A stretch of 64,000 nucleotides of DNA from contig QANU01112879.1 in assembly GCA_003254905.1 (NCBI GenBank), positions 124,001 through 188,000 on the forward strand, written 5' to 3'. Below are positions 22,780 to 35,280 of the stretch, piece after piece. The DNA comes from Nissolia schottii (taxonomy: Eukaryota > Streptophyta > Magnoliopsida > Fabales > Fabaceae). Position 1 is the stretch's first letter. Each line of letters opens with the position of its first letter. The notes under the pieces were generated by a model. That model ran no database searches. It saw only the letters and a list, made by a program, of their open reading frames with translations, and had not been told where the DNA came from. Both the position numbers and the translations under genes were made by a program.

Positions 22780-23349
22780 TTGTTACCGTTGGAATAGTCC
22801 AACGGTAACTAGTCGAACGTTACAAGTGTGGGAAGCACATATGTCCCCTCATATTTTGAAGTTGTTACCGTCAAAAATATCCGACAGTAACTAGTCAAAC
22901 GTTACGAGCATAGGAAACACGTGTGTTCCCTCATATTTCGAAGTTGTTACCGTCAGAATAGACCAATAATAAGGGTAATAATTATTTTTAAATAGTTATT
23001 ATTAAGAAAATATACTATTATTACAGTTACCGTTGAAATTGTCTGACGGTAATTTTTAGTATAATAAAGGCTTTTACTTTAATATTTATTTCTTTGTTTT
23101 ACCGTCAAAAATGGACTATGGTAAAACCTTTGCCTCACTACGCGTTATTTGGCGCCAAACATTACCGATGATGTTACCATGAGATGTTACCGTGAGATGT
23201 TTTTACTAACGATAATCGTGACAAAAATTGCTCTAATTCGTCCTAAAAGTCATTACCGTCAGCTTTTTTTTGTAATTTCTAACACTAATGTCGTCGGAGA
23301 TGCATTCGATGATAATGGCCAGACAGTAATTAGCATGTTTCTAGTAGTG
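22780..23349 (-). mobile_element. CACTA terminus with subterminal repeats, second copy
   Basis: The right end on the minus strand is CACTACTAGAAACATG, a near-canonical CACTA terminus. Repeat units of about 75-100 bp hold GTTACCGTCGGAATAG-like and CGACAGTAACTAGTC motifs and a shared CCCCTCATATT.TGA.GTTGTTACCGT stretch. It is the same family as 17455-18134. No opposite end or transposase was found next to it, so it is a fragment. Confidence 0.65.
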
Positions 23350-23710
23350 GGACTCGTGTGAGTTGAATGAATGCATTGTGAATCAGTAGTAATATGATAC
23401 AGAGAGTTTGTGTACAGAGTTGGTGAATAGAAACTGAATTTGTGAGTCTAATTTGTTGAAGGATTAGCTTATACAGTGCTGATTACTTGGATCACAAGTA
23501 ACTTAACTAACTAACTCTTTCAGTCAATTAGTTAACAGAACTAACAGACTGCCAACAAACTTTTCTAATATAATTAACTAACTAAACTTAGAGGTTTGTA
23601 TTGACTTGGTGCCTTTTGGTGTGAATTGGATCTAATTTATCATTTGGTGACAAGCACTGACCTGGGAATGAGAGATTGGAGCTTTAAAAATTTGTGGGAT
23701 TGAAGATGTG
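23350..23710. mobile_element. Possible retroelement LTR fragment
   Basis: Composition and motifs (CTGTATAAGC on the minus strand, repeated AACTAACTAACT, and a TTTGGTGACAAGCACTGA stretch near 23640) look like an LTR edge. Matching ends and a target duplication could not be found. Confidence 0.3.
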
Positions 23711-25879
23711 ATATCCTAATAATTAATTTTATTCAAATTTTATTGTATATTATTTTACTATATTTATTTTGTTGAGTAGAATAATTAAGCATTCGGTGAC
23801 TCAACAATTTATATTTGGTGACACGACACTCTTAAGTGAGTGCGTGAGACTCATCCTTTTCCCTTTTTCTTTTTTATTTCTTCCTCATTTATTTTCTTAA
23901 TTTTTTTTAAAAAGAGAAGGGTAAAGTAACAAGGGTAGCCTATGCATGAACCGCCCCCTTTACTACCCTACAACTAGCTCAGGCTCGGCTCATTAATATT
24001 TAGCCTCGACTCGATAACACATGGTTAGATTTTAAGCTTGAGCTTGATTTGTCAAAAGTACGTGAGTCAGTTCATTTAAGACATAATTTAAGCCTTTTAA
24101 GCCTAACATGCTATGATATTTAGCCATAAGACATAACTAATTTTTAACATAATTTATATACCATAAACATAAATACATTAAGTTATAACTCACTTAAAAC
24201 ATCCTCCAACAAGTCTAGAAGATCAAAATTCTCCAAGAGTTTAATACAATAACTGTAACATTTCTTCTATCATAAGCATAAGGAAAAAAGAAAAAACAGC
24301 CACCCATTCTAATATCAAAACAAATAATTAGATATATAAGCAACAACTTTACATTGAGTCTAACCAAAAAAGTGTTGACGTTATTAATCTTGTCTTCTAT
24401 AGCAACCAGTCACTTGCAAAAAAGTTTCAGATTACAAAAAATTCCAATCCTTCGCAGCTAATTGTATTTTCAATCGTCAACCTACAAAAAATAGAGAAAG
24501 AATTATGGTTTAAACATGACAGAAATTTCAGCATTCTATGTTTGACAACAACAATATAACGAATTTATTGTAAAGTCAAAAATGGAAACAAAAAACCTTA
24601 TAAAATGTAACTAACATCCTTTTTCCAAAAGGACAAATTGGCAATTCAACTATCATTCTGGACAACACCTTCCACCACTCTAAAGAACGAAAGTTGGTTA
24701 CACCATTTTCTCTTTGTAAATGCTTGGGTTTATCTAGATAAGTCTCTAGTTCTGATTACAACCCTGGAACCACTTCATCTTGCCTTACAAAATCCATCAT
24801 CATTGGCCACCCGAATTGTAAGGAGCTTGAACTTTGTCGTGAAGTGTTGCTACTACTTTCTCCACCTACATTAAGTAAATTTTCTCTTTGTTGCTACTAT
24901 CATTTAAAAAATATTAAGTAGTATAGGCATAAAAAACCCCAATCAACTTTTACTACTCGCTAGTTTAAAGTACACATCTTGTTACTTGCATAAATAATAT
25001 AATTAAAAATTGCCAACAAAGCCCCACAGTCCCACAACCCCACGCATTATTTTGTTTAGTGTTCCTAAATAGCCAACCCAAAGAACCACAAATTTAAGTA
25101 TTAACGATTATTTTTCTCCAGTCAAACAATAGCAATACAAAACTAGAGAAATTTTCTCAATATAAAACAATCAAAAATACCCATTTTTCAAATAAATTAT
25201 TTGTAAAGTTGTTTTTAAAATAATTTTTTTAACTATAAATCGACTCCTATTGACCAGATTTTATTTTATTTTTTAATTTTTTTTAATTATAAGTCAATTT
25301 AAATTGACTTTTAATTTTTTTTAAAAAAAACAAAAGTCGATTTAAATCAATTTTTGTGTAGTGCCTATAAATAAGAGTTAGTTTAAACCAACTCTCACAC
25401 TATTCAAACTCTCCATCTCCTTAAAACGCCTATTTCTCTCTCTAGAATTTTGATTTTTCTTCATCATTATAATACACTAAAATCTCTGCTACTCTTCACT
25501 CTTTTTTTCCTCTAACTCACACAAAAAACCTAAACCTTGGTATATACTACAAATGAGCATGCACCTATACCTAAATATCTGATTTTGGACACAGTACAAA
25601 GAAGTAGATTTAAATAAATTTCTACAAAAGTCGATTTAAATAGACTTCTGTAAATACATATAATTGCTTATTAATATGACCTTACTTTTTCTAATCGATG
25701 AGAGTTCATTTAATTGCTTTGGGTATTCATTTAAAGTTAGGGTTTAAGGTTAAGGTTTAGGGCTTAGTTTTTACCAGTAGATTAGTAACATTAGCAGTAG
25801 ATTTATCAATTGGTAACTCAATTTGCCATTGAGCGGAAAGTTTTCCACTGAAACGAAATATTATGTTTCATTTTTGGGA
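23711..25879. other. AT-rich intergenic DNA, no gene seen
   Basis: Mostly A/T-rich with a repeated GTCGATTTAAAT motif near 25240-25650. No protein-like frame. Confidence 0.5.
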
Positions 25880-26350
25880 TTACTGTTGAATTTGGTAAGC
25901 TTACCGGTGGATAAATCCGCTAATAACGGACAACGCGTCTTTAAATACGAGCTTCTCCCTTTCTTCGTCATTTTCTATACCGTTTCCGCTCTCTCCACCA
26001 CCCATCGGCCGCCACCACACCCCACCACCACACCACGACCCCCCACAACCATGCCCCTGTCACGACACCATGCCCAACCATTGTCGTTGTTGCCACTGTC
26101 CACACCCGAGCCACCATTGCCACACCCAAGCCATCGTCACCACGCCCAAGCCACCTGGTTAATGGCCCCTGCCACAGTTCATGCTCGAGCCACCATTAAA
26201 CTGTTGCCCTTGCCACCGTCCACGCCCGAGTCATTGGGTTAGTGGCCCTTGCCACAGTCCACACTCGAGCCACTGTTGCCACACCCGAGCCACCGTCCAT
26301 TGCCCCTGCCACCACCACCTGAGCCATCGTCGCCACGCCCAAGCCACCAT
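25880..26350 (+). repeat. GC-rich GCCACC minisatellite behind a TATA-like motif
   Basis: From about 25980 units such as GCCACCGTCCACGCCCGAGC repeat with drift for about 370 bp. They are preceded by TTTAAATA (25940-25947) and a CT-rich leader. The layout matches the 17.0-17.45 kb CACTA leader in the opposite orientation. Frames stay open through the repeats, but the His/Pro/Ala-rich products match nothing known. It may be the 5' exon of a decayed DNA transposon. Confidence 0.5.
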
Positions 26351-28072
26351 TAGTATTTTCTTGTCTTTTTTATTTTATTTGATTTTGACTGAACTGGATT
26401 GATTGTGTTTTGAGATTATTATTGTGTTATTGTCATTTTTTATCTATGATTTATGCATATTTTTATAATTGATTTTAGTATATTCTAAGGTTGGGATTTG
26501 TGTTAGGTTTATGTTGAATATATTTAGGATTTGTGTTATGATTTGTGTTAGGTTTATGTAAATTTGAGTATATTTAGGACTTTAACAAAGGCGATTCTCA
26601 AAGCTTGCATTGGCTCAAACACTTTAGTCTATCACGCTGGATAAGAAAGCAAAAAATGCAAGAACGGAGAAGGAACACTAAAAAGCAAAAGAGAGAAAAT
26701 AAAATGGGGGTGTTAGCTTTAAAATTCCAAGGAAAAAGAGTTTGTCCTCCTAGTCACCAAAAATCTAACAACATTTTCTTTCTAACTCATTTTGGCCCAG
26801 CCCAATTGAAGGGTAAGATAGCTCACTTATTGCTTTAGTCCCAAGCAATTTGGGCTTGAATCGAGTGAGATATAATTCAAACACCCTCTAAACGTCATCA
26901 GCACCACTGACCCAAATTGAGCATCCCAAACGACCCTCAAGACTAACAAACTAACGCTTAGTGTCTCCATGGAAGCTCTAGCATATTCAAGTGCACATAA
27001 GTCATAATATAATATATTAGGATAAATTGATATAAACCCTAAAACTTATAGTTATCAATCAACTTGTAAACTAGTAGGAGGTGAGTGTTATATTGGTGAA
27101 GTTCAAGGAAAGTTGTGATTTATCCATACAATAAGAGTCTGTTTTGGTACACAAGTTAAAATGAGTTAACCATAAAAATAATTTCTAAAAATAACTTATG
27201 CATAAGTTATTTTGTATTTAAAAATATATTAATTAAAAAATGATTGTTTTAAGTATTTTAAAAGTGTTTTTTGATAAATTAGATATTTCAAATTTTCAAA
27301 AAAATTCTAAAATTGACTTTTTAAGAAATAATAAGTTATATAATTAAACATGACCAAAATTTAAAATATGACTTTTTTATTACACGACCAAGGTATCCAT
27401 CAATGTGGGTCCAATAACTAATCTTGTAAGCTTATAAGCTTCTAAGGATAGGATAGGTGACTAAGACATTTAAAAAAAAAAATATGATTTCAGACTTTTA
27501 AAAATTAAATAAATTAAATAAATTGTATTATCGAAACCAACCCAAAGTATTGAATAAAATAATAACTTACCCATTTAAAGATAAATAAGTACGTTGCGTC
27601 ACTCTACAGAAATTATTTCTACAAAAATTTTAACTTCCTAACAGTTTTTTGTAAATATATATAAAGAAGAAAGTAGAAACCTATCATTATCATTTTGATG
27701 GGCGTGGCTCATTCTTGAAAAGCTGCTAATTAATCTAATAATTTTATAATTATATCCACTAATTATTGAATCTTCATTAACCGTGTGTGTTCCCCATTTT
27801 TTTACCTAACTTGTCTAGATTTTACTTAGTGTAGGGCCAAGTTTCTTACTTTCTTGGAACGGAAGGCAAATTGCACCTTATATTCGAACCATTTCCTTAC
27901 TTCACGTATGTCAAAAACTTTAGAAACAAAAGTAAATTATATGTGATAATTTCTACTTTTATATAATTTCTAGGCTTCTCTTTCATGTGAAAAATAGCAT
28001 CTTCTTTTATTAAGATTATATTAATTTTTTTTGTAAAAAAATCCATTTATCTTTTCTTTACCAACTTGAATG
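26351..28072. other. AT-rich intergenic DNA, no gene seen
   Basis: No protein-like frame longer than about 77 codons and no recognised element boundary. Confidence 0.5.
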
Positions 28073-28081
28073 ATAATGCAT

Positions 28082-28610
28082 GTGGTTATCAAATTCTCGA
28101 GTTAAATTTTAGACTCTTATGAGTTTATGTCTCAAAATTGAGTTTACTCACTTAGCAACTCGGACTTGAGTAACCTTGAGTGAACTCGGATAAACTCAGA
28201 TAAACTCGCATAAAGTTGGGATAAACTCATTAGTTCACTATTTTAATCAAAATTTAACTTCTCAAGCCCCAAAACACAATATTTTTCAAAGATCACAATT
28301 AATTAGGATTTCTAAATATCTTGACATCTTGACTTATAGTAAGTTGATTCATAACATTATGAAGTATTGATATGTTACTTTTATGTGATTCTAATTTATT
28401 TGTTGTACTTTATGACTTATACTTGCCTAAATATTTGCCTAATTATGACTTGAAAATAAAATTATGACATATATTTTGCTTTATATTAACGTATTATAAA
28501 TATTTTTTATTAATATTTTTACAATAAGTAAACTCTTATGAGTCGACTTTATGATTCGAGTTTACCTATGTTTCATAAGTTTAGGTAATCTCATGAGTTT
28601 GATAACCTTA
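28082..28610 (+). mobile_element. MULE-type MITE, copy E (AAACTCG-palindrome family)
   Basis: A 529-bp element starting GTGGTTATCAAATTCTCGAG. Its right end, reverse-complemented, is TAAGGTTATCAAACTCATGA. The flanks ATAATGCAT (28073-28081) and GAAATGCAG (28611-28619) share an AATGCA core, a decayed 9-bp duplication. AAACTC and GAGTTT motifs are present but more diverged than in the other copies, so this looks like the oldest member. Confidence 0.7.
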
Positions 28611-28619
28611 GAAATGCAG

Positions 28620-29090
28620 ACTTTAATATTGTATTATATATAGCATACAGTATATAGTCGCTTAATATAACTGATCATATTCCTGATTAAGTTAGCAGAA
28701 TTGACAATGATTAAATTAGGAATATTTAATCATGATATTAGATACTAAATAAAGAATTTATAGCCATGCAGTACGAGGTGAGGCACATTAACCCCAAACT
28801 TGCCCCCAAACTCACATTGAGACGCGGCAGATTTTGAGCTAACCACATGCATGCAGTGTGAGAAAGGTTGACTAACCTAACATGGAGGAAAAATTCTTAA
28901 TTGCTTATTGAGTAAGAAAAATCTTTTGCAATCCATTCACCTATTATATGTACGTACTTTGTGGTGAATGCTATGGTTTCTCCCATCATAAAACGAAGGT
29001 TTGATATCTCTTTTATTTGAATCAATCAAATTAAGCAATTTTTTTTTTCAATTCATCCATTTTTTCATCTAAGCATTATTATAAATTTTA
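28620..29090. other. AT-rich intergenic DNA
   Basis: No gene or element recognised. Confidence 0.5.
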
Positions 29091-29537
29091 GGATAAATTA
29101 CTCAAATCATCATCGAGGTTTATTAAAATTGCACTTCGCTCTAAATTACGTGTAAAATTTGCACCTCAAACCCAACTTTTCATTACAACTAATCACTAAT
29201 GATATTTTATGTTTTTGTTTTTATTTCATGTATTTTATATTTTTAAAATGTTTGTAGAGGAAATAGTGAAAATAATAAAATGTTATTTCATGTTATAAGG
29301 TTTTGTGAAGAAAATAGTGAACACAAAATAAAAACAAGACACAAGATTGTATTGTTTTTCTTATTTTCAATCATCTAATAGAAAATATAGGAAATAGAAA
29401 TGAAACCACAAAAACTTACTAATCATTTAATTGGTGATCAATTACAAAGAAAAATTAGGGTGGAGTATAATTTTGCGCATAGTTTGTAGTTAAGTGCGAC
29501 TTTAGCAAATCTCAAGGGTGGTTTATGCAATTTATCC
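29091..29537. mobile_element. MITE with GGATAAATT termini
   Basis: A 447-bp element. The left end reads GGATAAATTACTCAAATCAT and the right end, reverse-complemented, GGATAAATTGCATAAACCAC. The inverted repeat continues imperfectly for about 60 bp. The flanks TAAATTTTA (29082-29090) and TACACTTTA (29538-29546) agree at seven of nine positions, suggesting a 9-bp MULE-type duplication. It is non-coding. Confidence 0.65.
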
Positions 29538-29546
29538 TACACTTTA

Positions 29547-31823
29547 TATTTTGATTCATTCGATTTTTTAAAAAAATTGGATCCAAATCTCATTTTAAAA
29601 TTAATTTTTTTATTCCCAAAATAACCATTTTAATATGCAAACACTTGTGTTTGGGTTGAAGGATAGTTATGTTTGAAAATAATGAGATTTAAGGTCAAAT
29701 TAAAATTAAACGAAAAAACCAAGGGAGTTTAAATATAAAATTTATAATAGTATTGATTAGGTGGAGAAAACGGTTAAAATTAATTAGTTAAAAAAAGTTT
29801 GCAAAATCTTTATTTTTTAGAAGACACTAGCATTTATTTCAATAATTCATTTCAAATAGGCTTAGATTTGAGACACTTCACATACTAGTAGTGACCAAAT
29901 ATTCACATACCCTAACTACTGCATTATACTTAAAATGCGAAAATTCTTAATCTAATTTATTTAAAATTCCGTTTGGTAAATTTTGTCAACATTTATATTG
30001 TAATAAGGATTCCAATAAAATGAAATTGTAATAAGAATTTGGGATCAGACAGGTAAGTGGGTGACTAGGCATGGGCTTTAAACAGTATACGGCCCTTGAG
30101 AAGAGGCTCTTCATTAGTAGATTGGGACGTTTATTAAGGCCATAACTTACTCTCTTGAATATCCTTTTTTTTAATTTTGTCTAAGCAATCAACATTAATA
30201 TTGTTTATTTATCTGTATACATCTAGATTTTCAGCCACGTTCCCAGCCATGAGCATGAAGTCAAAAGAATATACCTACCTATCTAATAATAGTAATTAAA
30301 CCATGTACGTAATTCGATAGCCAAGTCACAATTTAAACTATATATGTATAACGATATTTTATTTTACGTTGCTTTTATTTATTTTTGTCTTCACATTGGT
30401 CATGTGAAAATAAAAATTATTACCTCAAGCTTATGTTTCTTTCGGGATAAGGAAAATGGAGACTTATACTAAAATGAAGAACAAAATTAAGGGAAATAAA
30501 GAATATCGCACAAAGATTTTTTTTTTTTTAAGTTCCTTTCGTATTTCACATGCATGCAAACAAAAGATAGAAGTTATTACCAAAAAAAAAAAAAGAGATA
30601 AAAGTAGAGAATTATATCGACTCCCAATTTCAAAATTTAATAATTGTAATATGTCATTTCACCTTGTTGGCTATGTGGCATGATTGGTAATGGAATGACG
30701 TTTTTTTATGGTTACCCCATTTAAAACGGTTAAATGATAGTTGTGTTGACAAAGATATTGTGGTTACGTGTATTTACTCTTTCAAAGATTGTTTTTCTTC
30801 TTATTAATTATCATCCCACCTTAATATGGGTAATTACAAAGATTATGTTACATCAGTCAATAACGAAATTCTTTGTTTAGTATGTTAAGAACAATCTCTC
30901 CAAAAAATTTAAGTTGTTGAATAGAGAACACTTAATGGTGCTATATGTTTATTTACATACTCTCTCACGCAATAACTCTTTTCGCATGTAGTATGGATAT
31001 AATTCTTTTTTTTTCTTTGAAATTGGGGTCTATAATAATCGAACTCTAAAACTCTTAGCTATAATAATTTTAATACCATGTCAAGAACTATATCTCCTAA
31101 AAACTTAACAAGTATTTGGGAAAGTTGAAAAATTAAACTTATTTTAATAATCGTTTTTTTTTATATAATAGACTATGTAAGAATCAATTTATGTTTAGAT
31201 ATTTCAGTTGAAAAGTGATTTTAAGATAATCAGTCCTGTTTGGATTATATGAAAAAAGTTGCTTTTGTATGATAAAATTATAAAAAAAAATGGTATGAAA
31301 TAAATATTTATATTATATAGTATTTGATAATTATGGTGAATTTAGTACTAAAAATAAGAAAACATATTTTTTTTAATAAAAAAGCCAAAAACTTTTTCAC
31401 TTTAATGTCCAAAATAATATAGCTATAACTTTTTTCCTTCCAAAACAACTTAAATTCTAAAGAAAAGTTGTAAATTTTTTTCTTTTGTTTCTAGTTTACC
31501 AATGTTATACCAAAAAATAAGAAATTTATAAAGGCACCGGAGCCCATTTCTGAGCGTATTTAAGTAAAATGAAGGTTCAAGAAATCCAAAGTAAAGCTCT
31601 AACGACCTTATTGACGAAGAATACAAGCAGTCGACCTTAAGAAATTAAGGTCTTGATTAAGAATAGTGTCAATTGGAGAATTTTGACAAGGCAAGAAGGC
31701 GATTGATAAAGAGACTATGAGTGACCTCATGATATCAAGGACGAAGAAGTGAGTTTTGCAAAGAGTAACTAAAGAAGAGGCGACCCAATTGCAGACTTGG
31801 AAATTTTTAGATAAGCTAAATCA
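29547..31823. other. AT-rich intergenic DNA, no gene seen
   Basis: Long A/T runs with no protein-like frame. From about 31550 the composition becomes less extreme and probably belongs to the retroelement whose LTR follows. Confidence 0.5.
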
Positions 31824-31838
31824 AGATATCAATGATGA

Positions 31839-31902
31839 GACCCGGGTCAACCCGGATTAGTCAAGGCAAAGCCGTGGATACCGGGCAGGCAACCTAAAAA
31901 AA
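31839..31902 (+). mobile_element. SINE, 5'-truncated 64-bp copy
   Basis: Matches only the last 64 bp of the SINE at 60148-60331 (GACCCGGGTCAACCCGG to AACCTAAAAAAAA). It is bounded by a perfect 15-bp target duplication, AGATATCAATGATGA, at 31824-31838 and 31903-31917. The intact duplication shows this is a true insertion made from an incomplete cDNA, not an eroded longer copy. Confidence 0.85.
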
Positions 31903-31972
31903 AGATATCAATGATGATGACGACGAACAATCTAATAAGGAAAATAATTGTTGGTGTCACAATGTGAATTGA

Positions 31973-32432
31973 AAATTTAAACATGGAAGTTATTTGGAGC
32001 AAAAACGAAGAAGTTAATCAGAAGGGAGTTGCTTGGTGATTTTAAGAAGAAGCACTCAACAACATGAAGGAGATCATGGGCCACAACCGCACCAGGGACA
32101 CGTGACGAGCATGCATGAAGACCATTATTTCTATAAATAGGCATGCATAGTCTAGCATATTTTTCTAGAATACTTACTTGTAATTCTTCGCACACACTCA
32201 CAAATTTAAACATGTAAGTTATTTGGAGCCAAAATAATGAAGTTAATCAGAAGGGAGTTGCTTGGCGATTTTAAGAAGAAGCACACAACAACATGAAGCG
32301 AGATCATGGGTCTCAACGGTACCAAGGACACATGGCGAGCATGCATGAAGATCACTATTTCTATAAATAGGCACACCCAGTGCAGCATATTCTTTTTGGA
32401 ATACTCACTTGTAATTCTTTGCACACACTCAC
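31973..32432 (+). repeat. Tandem duplication of an LTR promoter region
   Basis: Two head-to-tail units of about 230 bp (31973-32201 and 32202-32432), clearly homologous over their whole length. Each carries a TATAAATA box (32132-32139 and 32362-32369) preceded by GCATGCATGAAG and followed by an AATACTNACTTGTAATTCTT block. The repeat sits in front of a gypsy gag remnant in the same orientation, so it is best read as a duplicated U3 promoter of its LTR. Confidence 0.7.
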
Positions 32433-32911
32433 AAAGTCACCGCGGTGCATGAGTACTAGTAGAAGAAATCAAGTAATTTCCACTCTATTTGCTTTCTGTT
32501 ATTTCAATTCATAGGATTAGCATTCCAGTTCCATTCTTTGGTTTCATTTCTTTTGTAATCCAAGTACTCTATATTTAATAAGCTTGCAATCAAAGTTGTT
32601 CTTCATTTTTGTTTCAATTACACATTTTGATTTTTATTGCGTGTATATTTTGGTTCGTGAGTTCTTAGTTTTTCAACTTCTTCTTTCCGAATAAGCATTC
32701 TCGCTTTAAAACTCACTCATTGAGGAAATTAAGTTGAATACCCCCAAATTGAGATCTTGAATCAAACTTTTATGGTGAAAAGGCCCTTAACTTGTTATTG
32801 ACCAAAATTCCCACTAAACAAATTAGCATTTATGGTGGGACACGGTTTGTGAGAATTTAGTTTGAAAATTCTTGTGTCCTTCTTTTTATGCGATTGTGAA
32901 GTGGTACTATA
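32433..32911 (+). mobile_element. Probable R-U5 and leader of the gypsy element
   Basis: T-rich DNA downstream of the TATA boxes, leading to the gag start at 32912. The LTR end and primer-binding site could not be fixed; the GTGGGACACGG near 32836 is the only candidate and is weak. Confidence 0.45.
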
Positions 32912-34000
32912 TTGTTAGAAATGTCTAGTTCTACAGATACAAATATTGGCGAGGGTGAGGTCAATTCTGGTCACCCTTCGTTACCTATGTCAACGGATCT
33001 TGTGTTGACACAAGTAACACAAGGAAAAGAAGAAAGAGTCATCCCAACAACTCTTCCTGCAAAAAATATGGTGAACATGCCAATGCCGCCCTATGGTTTA
33101 CCACTACGGTACGTTCTTCCTGTATATGCACCGCCAATGGTGAATCAAGGGGAAAACACGCAAATTTATCTATATGCTTATCAAAATCCCCTTTACACCT
33201 TTGCAGTGGTAGCTAGTTTGCCACCTTTATCTTTTGGAGGACAAATCGTACCAAACATGGTAGAAACACAAAATATGGGAATAGAAGGCCCTAGGATAGG
33301 GCCCATTTTTCCTGAAATGTCAAGGACTATGCCTTTCAACACACCTGTTCACACTGTGGAGTCGTTAGCTACCTAAAGGCAACAAGTCCTTGAAAATTAC
33401 CATGAGATAGCCAATATGATGGGTCAATAAATGGCCACTATAATAAACCCTATGGTTTAAGATAATAATCATAGGATTGAGCAACTCGCGAGGCAAGTTA
33501 ATAGAATCATAACGACGATAGATGTAAATGAGCCTCATGACGTAATGGTCAGCGAGAAAATCCAATACCTAAGGAAGAAATGATACCAAATGGTGAAATT
33601 CATCTTGTTGGTCACAACCAAAACCTAGAAGAAGTGCTGAATAGAGTGAGGCAAAACAACTTAAGGGGCATGAAAATATTACTAGAATGGTCAAGCAAGT
33701 GCTTAATAGTTTTGGTTTTAATTTTGGTTATGCAAATCAACTTTTCTTTGAGTCGGCATTTCAAGAATACATCCATCAAGTAGAGATGCCAAGAGGTTGG
33801 AAAGCCCCAAAGGCTCTTACTAAATTTTTTAAGGATACTGGAAGGTCAACCATAAAGCAGCTAACAAGGTACACATTAGAGATTAGGGAGATAACAACCA
33901 ATGAATGTTTGAAAATGAGATATATTCCTTCTTCCCTCACAAAAAATCCCTTTACTTGGTTTTCAAACTTTCGTCCTAATTCAATCCATACTTAGGTTCA
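32912..34000 (+). pseudogene. Ty3/gypsy gag remnant
   Basis: An open frame of 154 codons from 32912 is Pro-, Thr- and Met-rich, like the N-terminal part of plant gypsy Gag. After stops at about 33374 and 33428, a second frame (33687-33995) has the recognisable Gag core: a KALTKFFKDTGRSTIKQL block, YTLEIREI, then LKMRYIPSSLTKNPFTWF and a PNSIHT close. These correspond to the Retrotrans_gag fold of plant elements. Stops and frame changes separate the parts, and no protease, RT or integrase follows, so the element is dead and 3'-truncated. Confidence 0.7.
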
Positions 34001-34009
34001 ATTAGAACA

Positions 34010-35280
34010 AAGCTTTCATGAGTAATTCATTCTTCATCATATTCTTTCTTCTTTTTCTTCTTATTCTTATTTTAATTACAATACAGAACATGGAAAAGGT
34101 ATGTGAGATTTCCTCCTCCTCCTCCTTCTCCTCCAAATATATCACAAACTCTTTTTTTTTTTCGTTCTTCTTCATTCTTCTTCTTGGGTTGTGTTTTGAA
34201 ATATTTTTTAGTATAAAAAATCAAAGGTTTTCTACATTTCGATGTTAAATGTGTGTGTATGAGTTTGTAAAAAAATTGTGAATTGTTTCTAAATTTTTTT
34301 TGCATGTGAGTTTAAAAATTTGTGTAGTTTTTGAAAATGCTTGGGTTTATTGTTCCAAAAGTTAGTGTATGTTGTTTTAGAAGTTTGTGTATGCTAGAGT
34401 AAAAGTTTGTGCCTTCCTGGTTAAATGTTTTTGTATGAGTTTGTAAAAGTTTGTGTGGTTTATTAAAAAGTTTGTGCATGAGAGTGTAAAAGTTTGTGCA
34501 TTAGAGTGTAAAATTTTTTGTGTGGTTTCTGAAAATGTTTGAGTCTATTATTTTAAAAGTTTGTTCATTCCTTTGTACAAAAGTTTGTGCATTCTTGGGT
34601 AAATATTCATGTATGAGTTAGCAAAAGTTTGTGTATATTGTTCTAGAAGTTTGTTTTTGGTAGAGTAAAAGTTTGTGCATTCTTCTCGCAAAAAATTTGT
34701 GCATTCCTAGTTAAATGTTTGTGTATGAGTTTGTAAAAATTTGTGCATAATTTCTGAAAAAATTTGTACATGAGCATGTAAAAGTGTGTGTGTGATTTCT
34801 CTAAAGGTTTGAATTTATTGTTTTAAATGTTTATGCATGTTATTTCAGAAGTTTGTGTATGCAAGCGTGAAAGTTTGTGCACGTAAATTGTTTTTGTGCA
34901 TGTCTTGAAGTTCAATATGTTTTAAATATATGTGCCACTATGTTCATATGTTTGTGTACATTAAGTATTGTTCAAGTGTTTGAGCAAAACATAATCAATA
35001 TTTTGTGCAGAACATAATCGATAGGAGTTCGTTGACACATTAGTAAGAAAGTTTTTTTGAAAAGTTTGTGCATGTCAATTGTATAAGTTTGTGCATTCAT
35101 GTTTTAAACCAACACTTTATTGGTGCACAAACAATATTGACATTATGCACACACTTTTACACTAATATGCAAAAACATTTTACATGCAATGCAAATTTTT
35201 GTTTATGTAAACAGAGGTTTGAGTATGAGAGAGCTGAGTTTCATTTTGTGAGAGTGAGAAGAATGGTGGGGATATGAAAG
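34010..35280. repeat. Minisatellite of AAAGTTTGTGYATG-type units
   Basis: From about 34240 to 35110 the motif AAAAGTTTGTGTATG or AAGTTTGTGCATT recurs every 20-40 bp with drift. The left edge (34020-34190) is CT-rich and the right edge (35215-35280) GA-rich. No protein is recognised. The layout resembles 18.1-19.2 kb and 55.2-56.5 kb. Confidence 0.6.
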
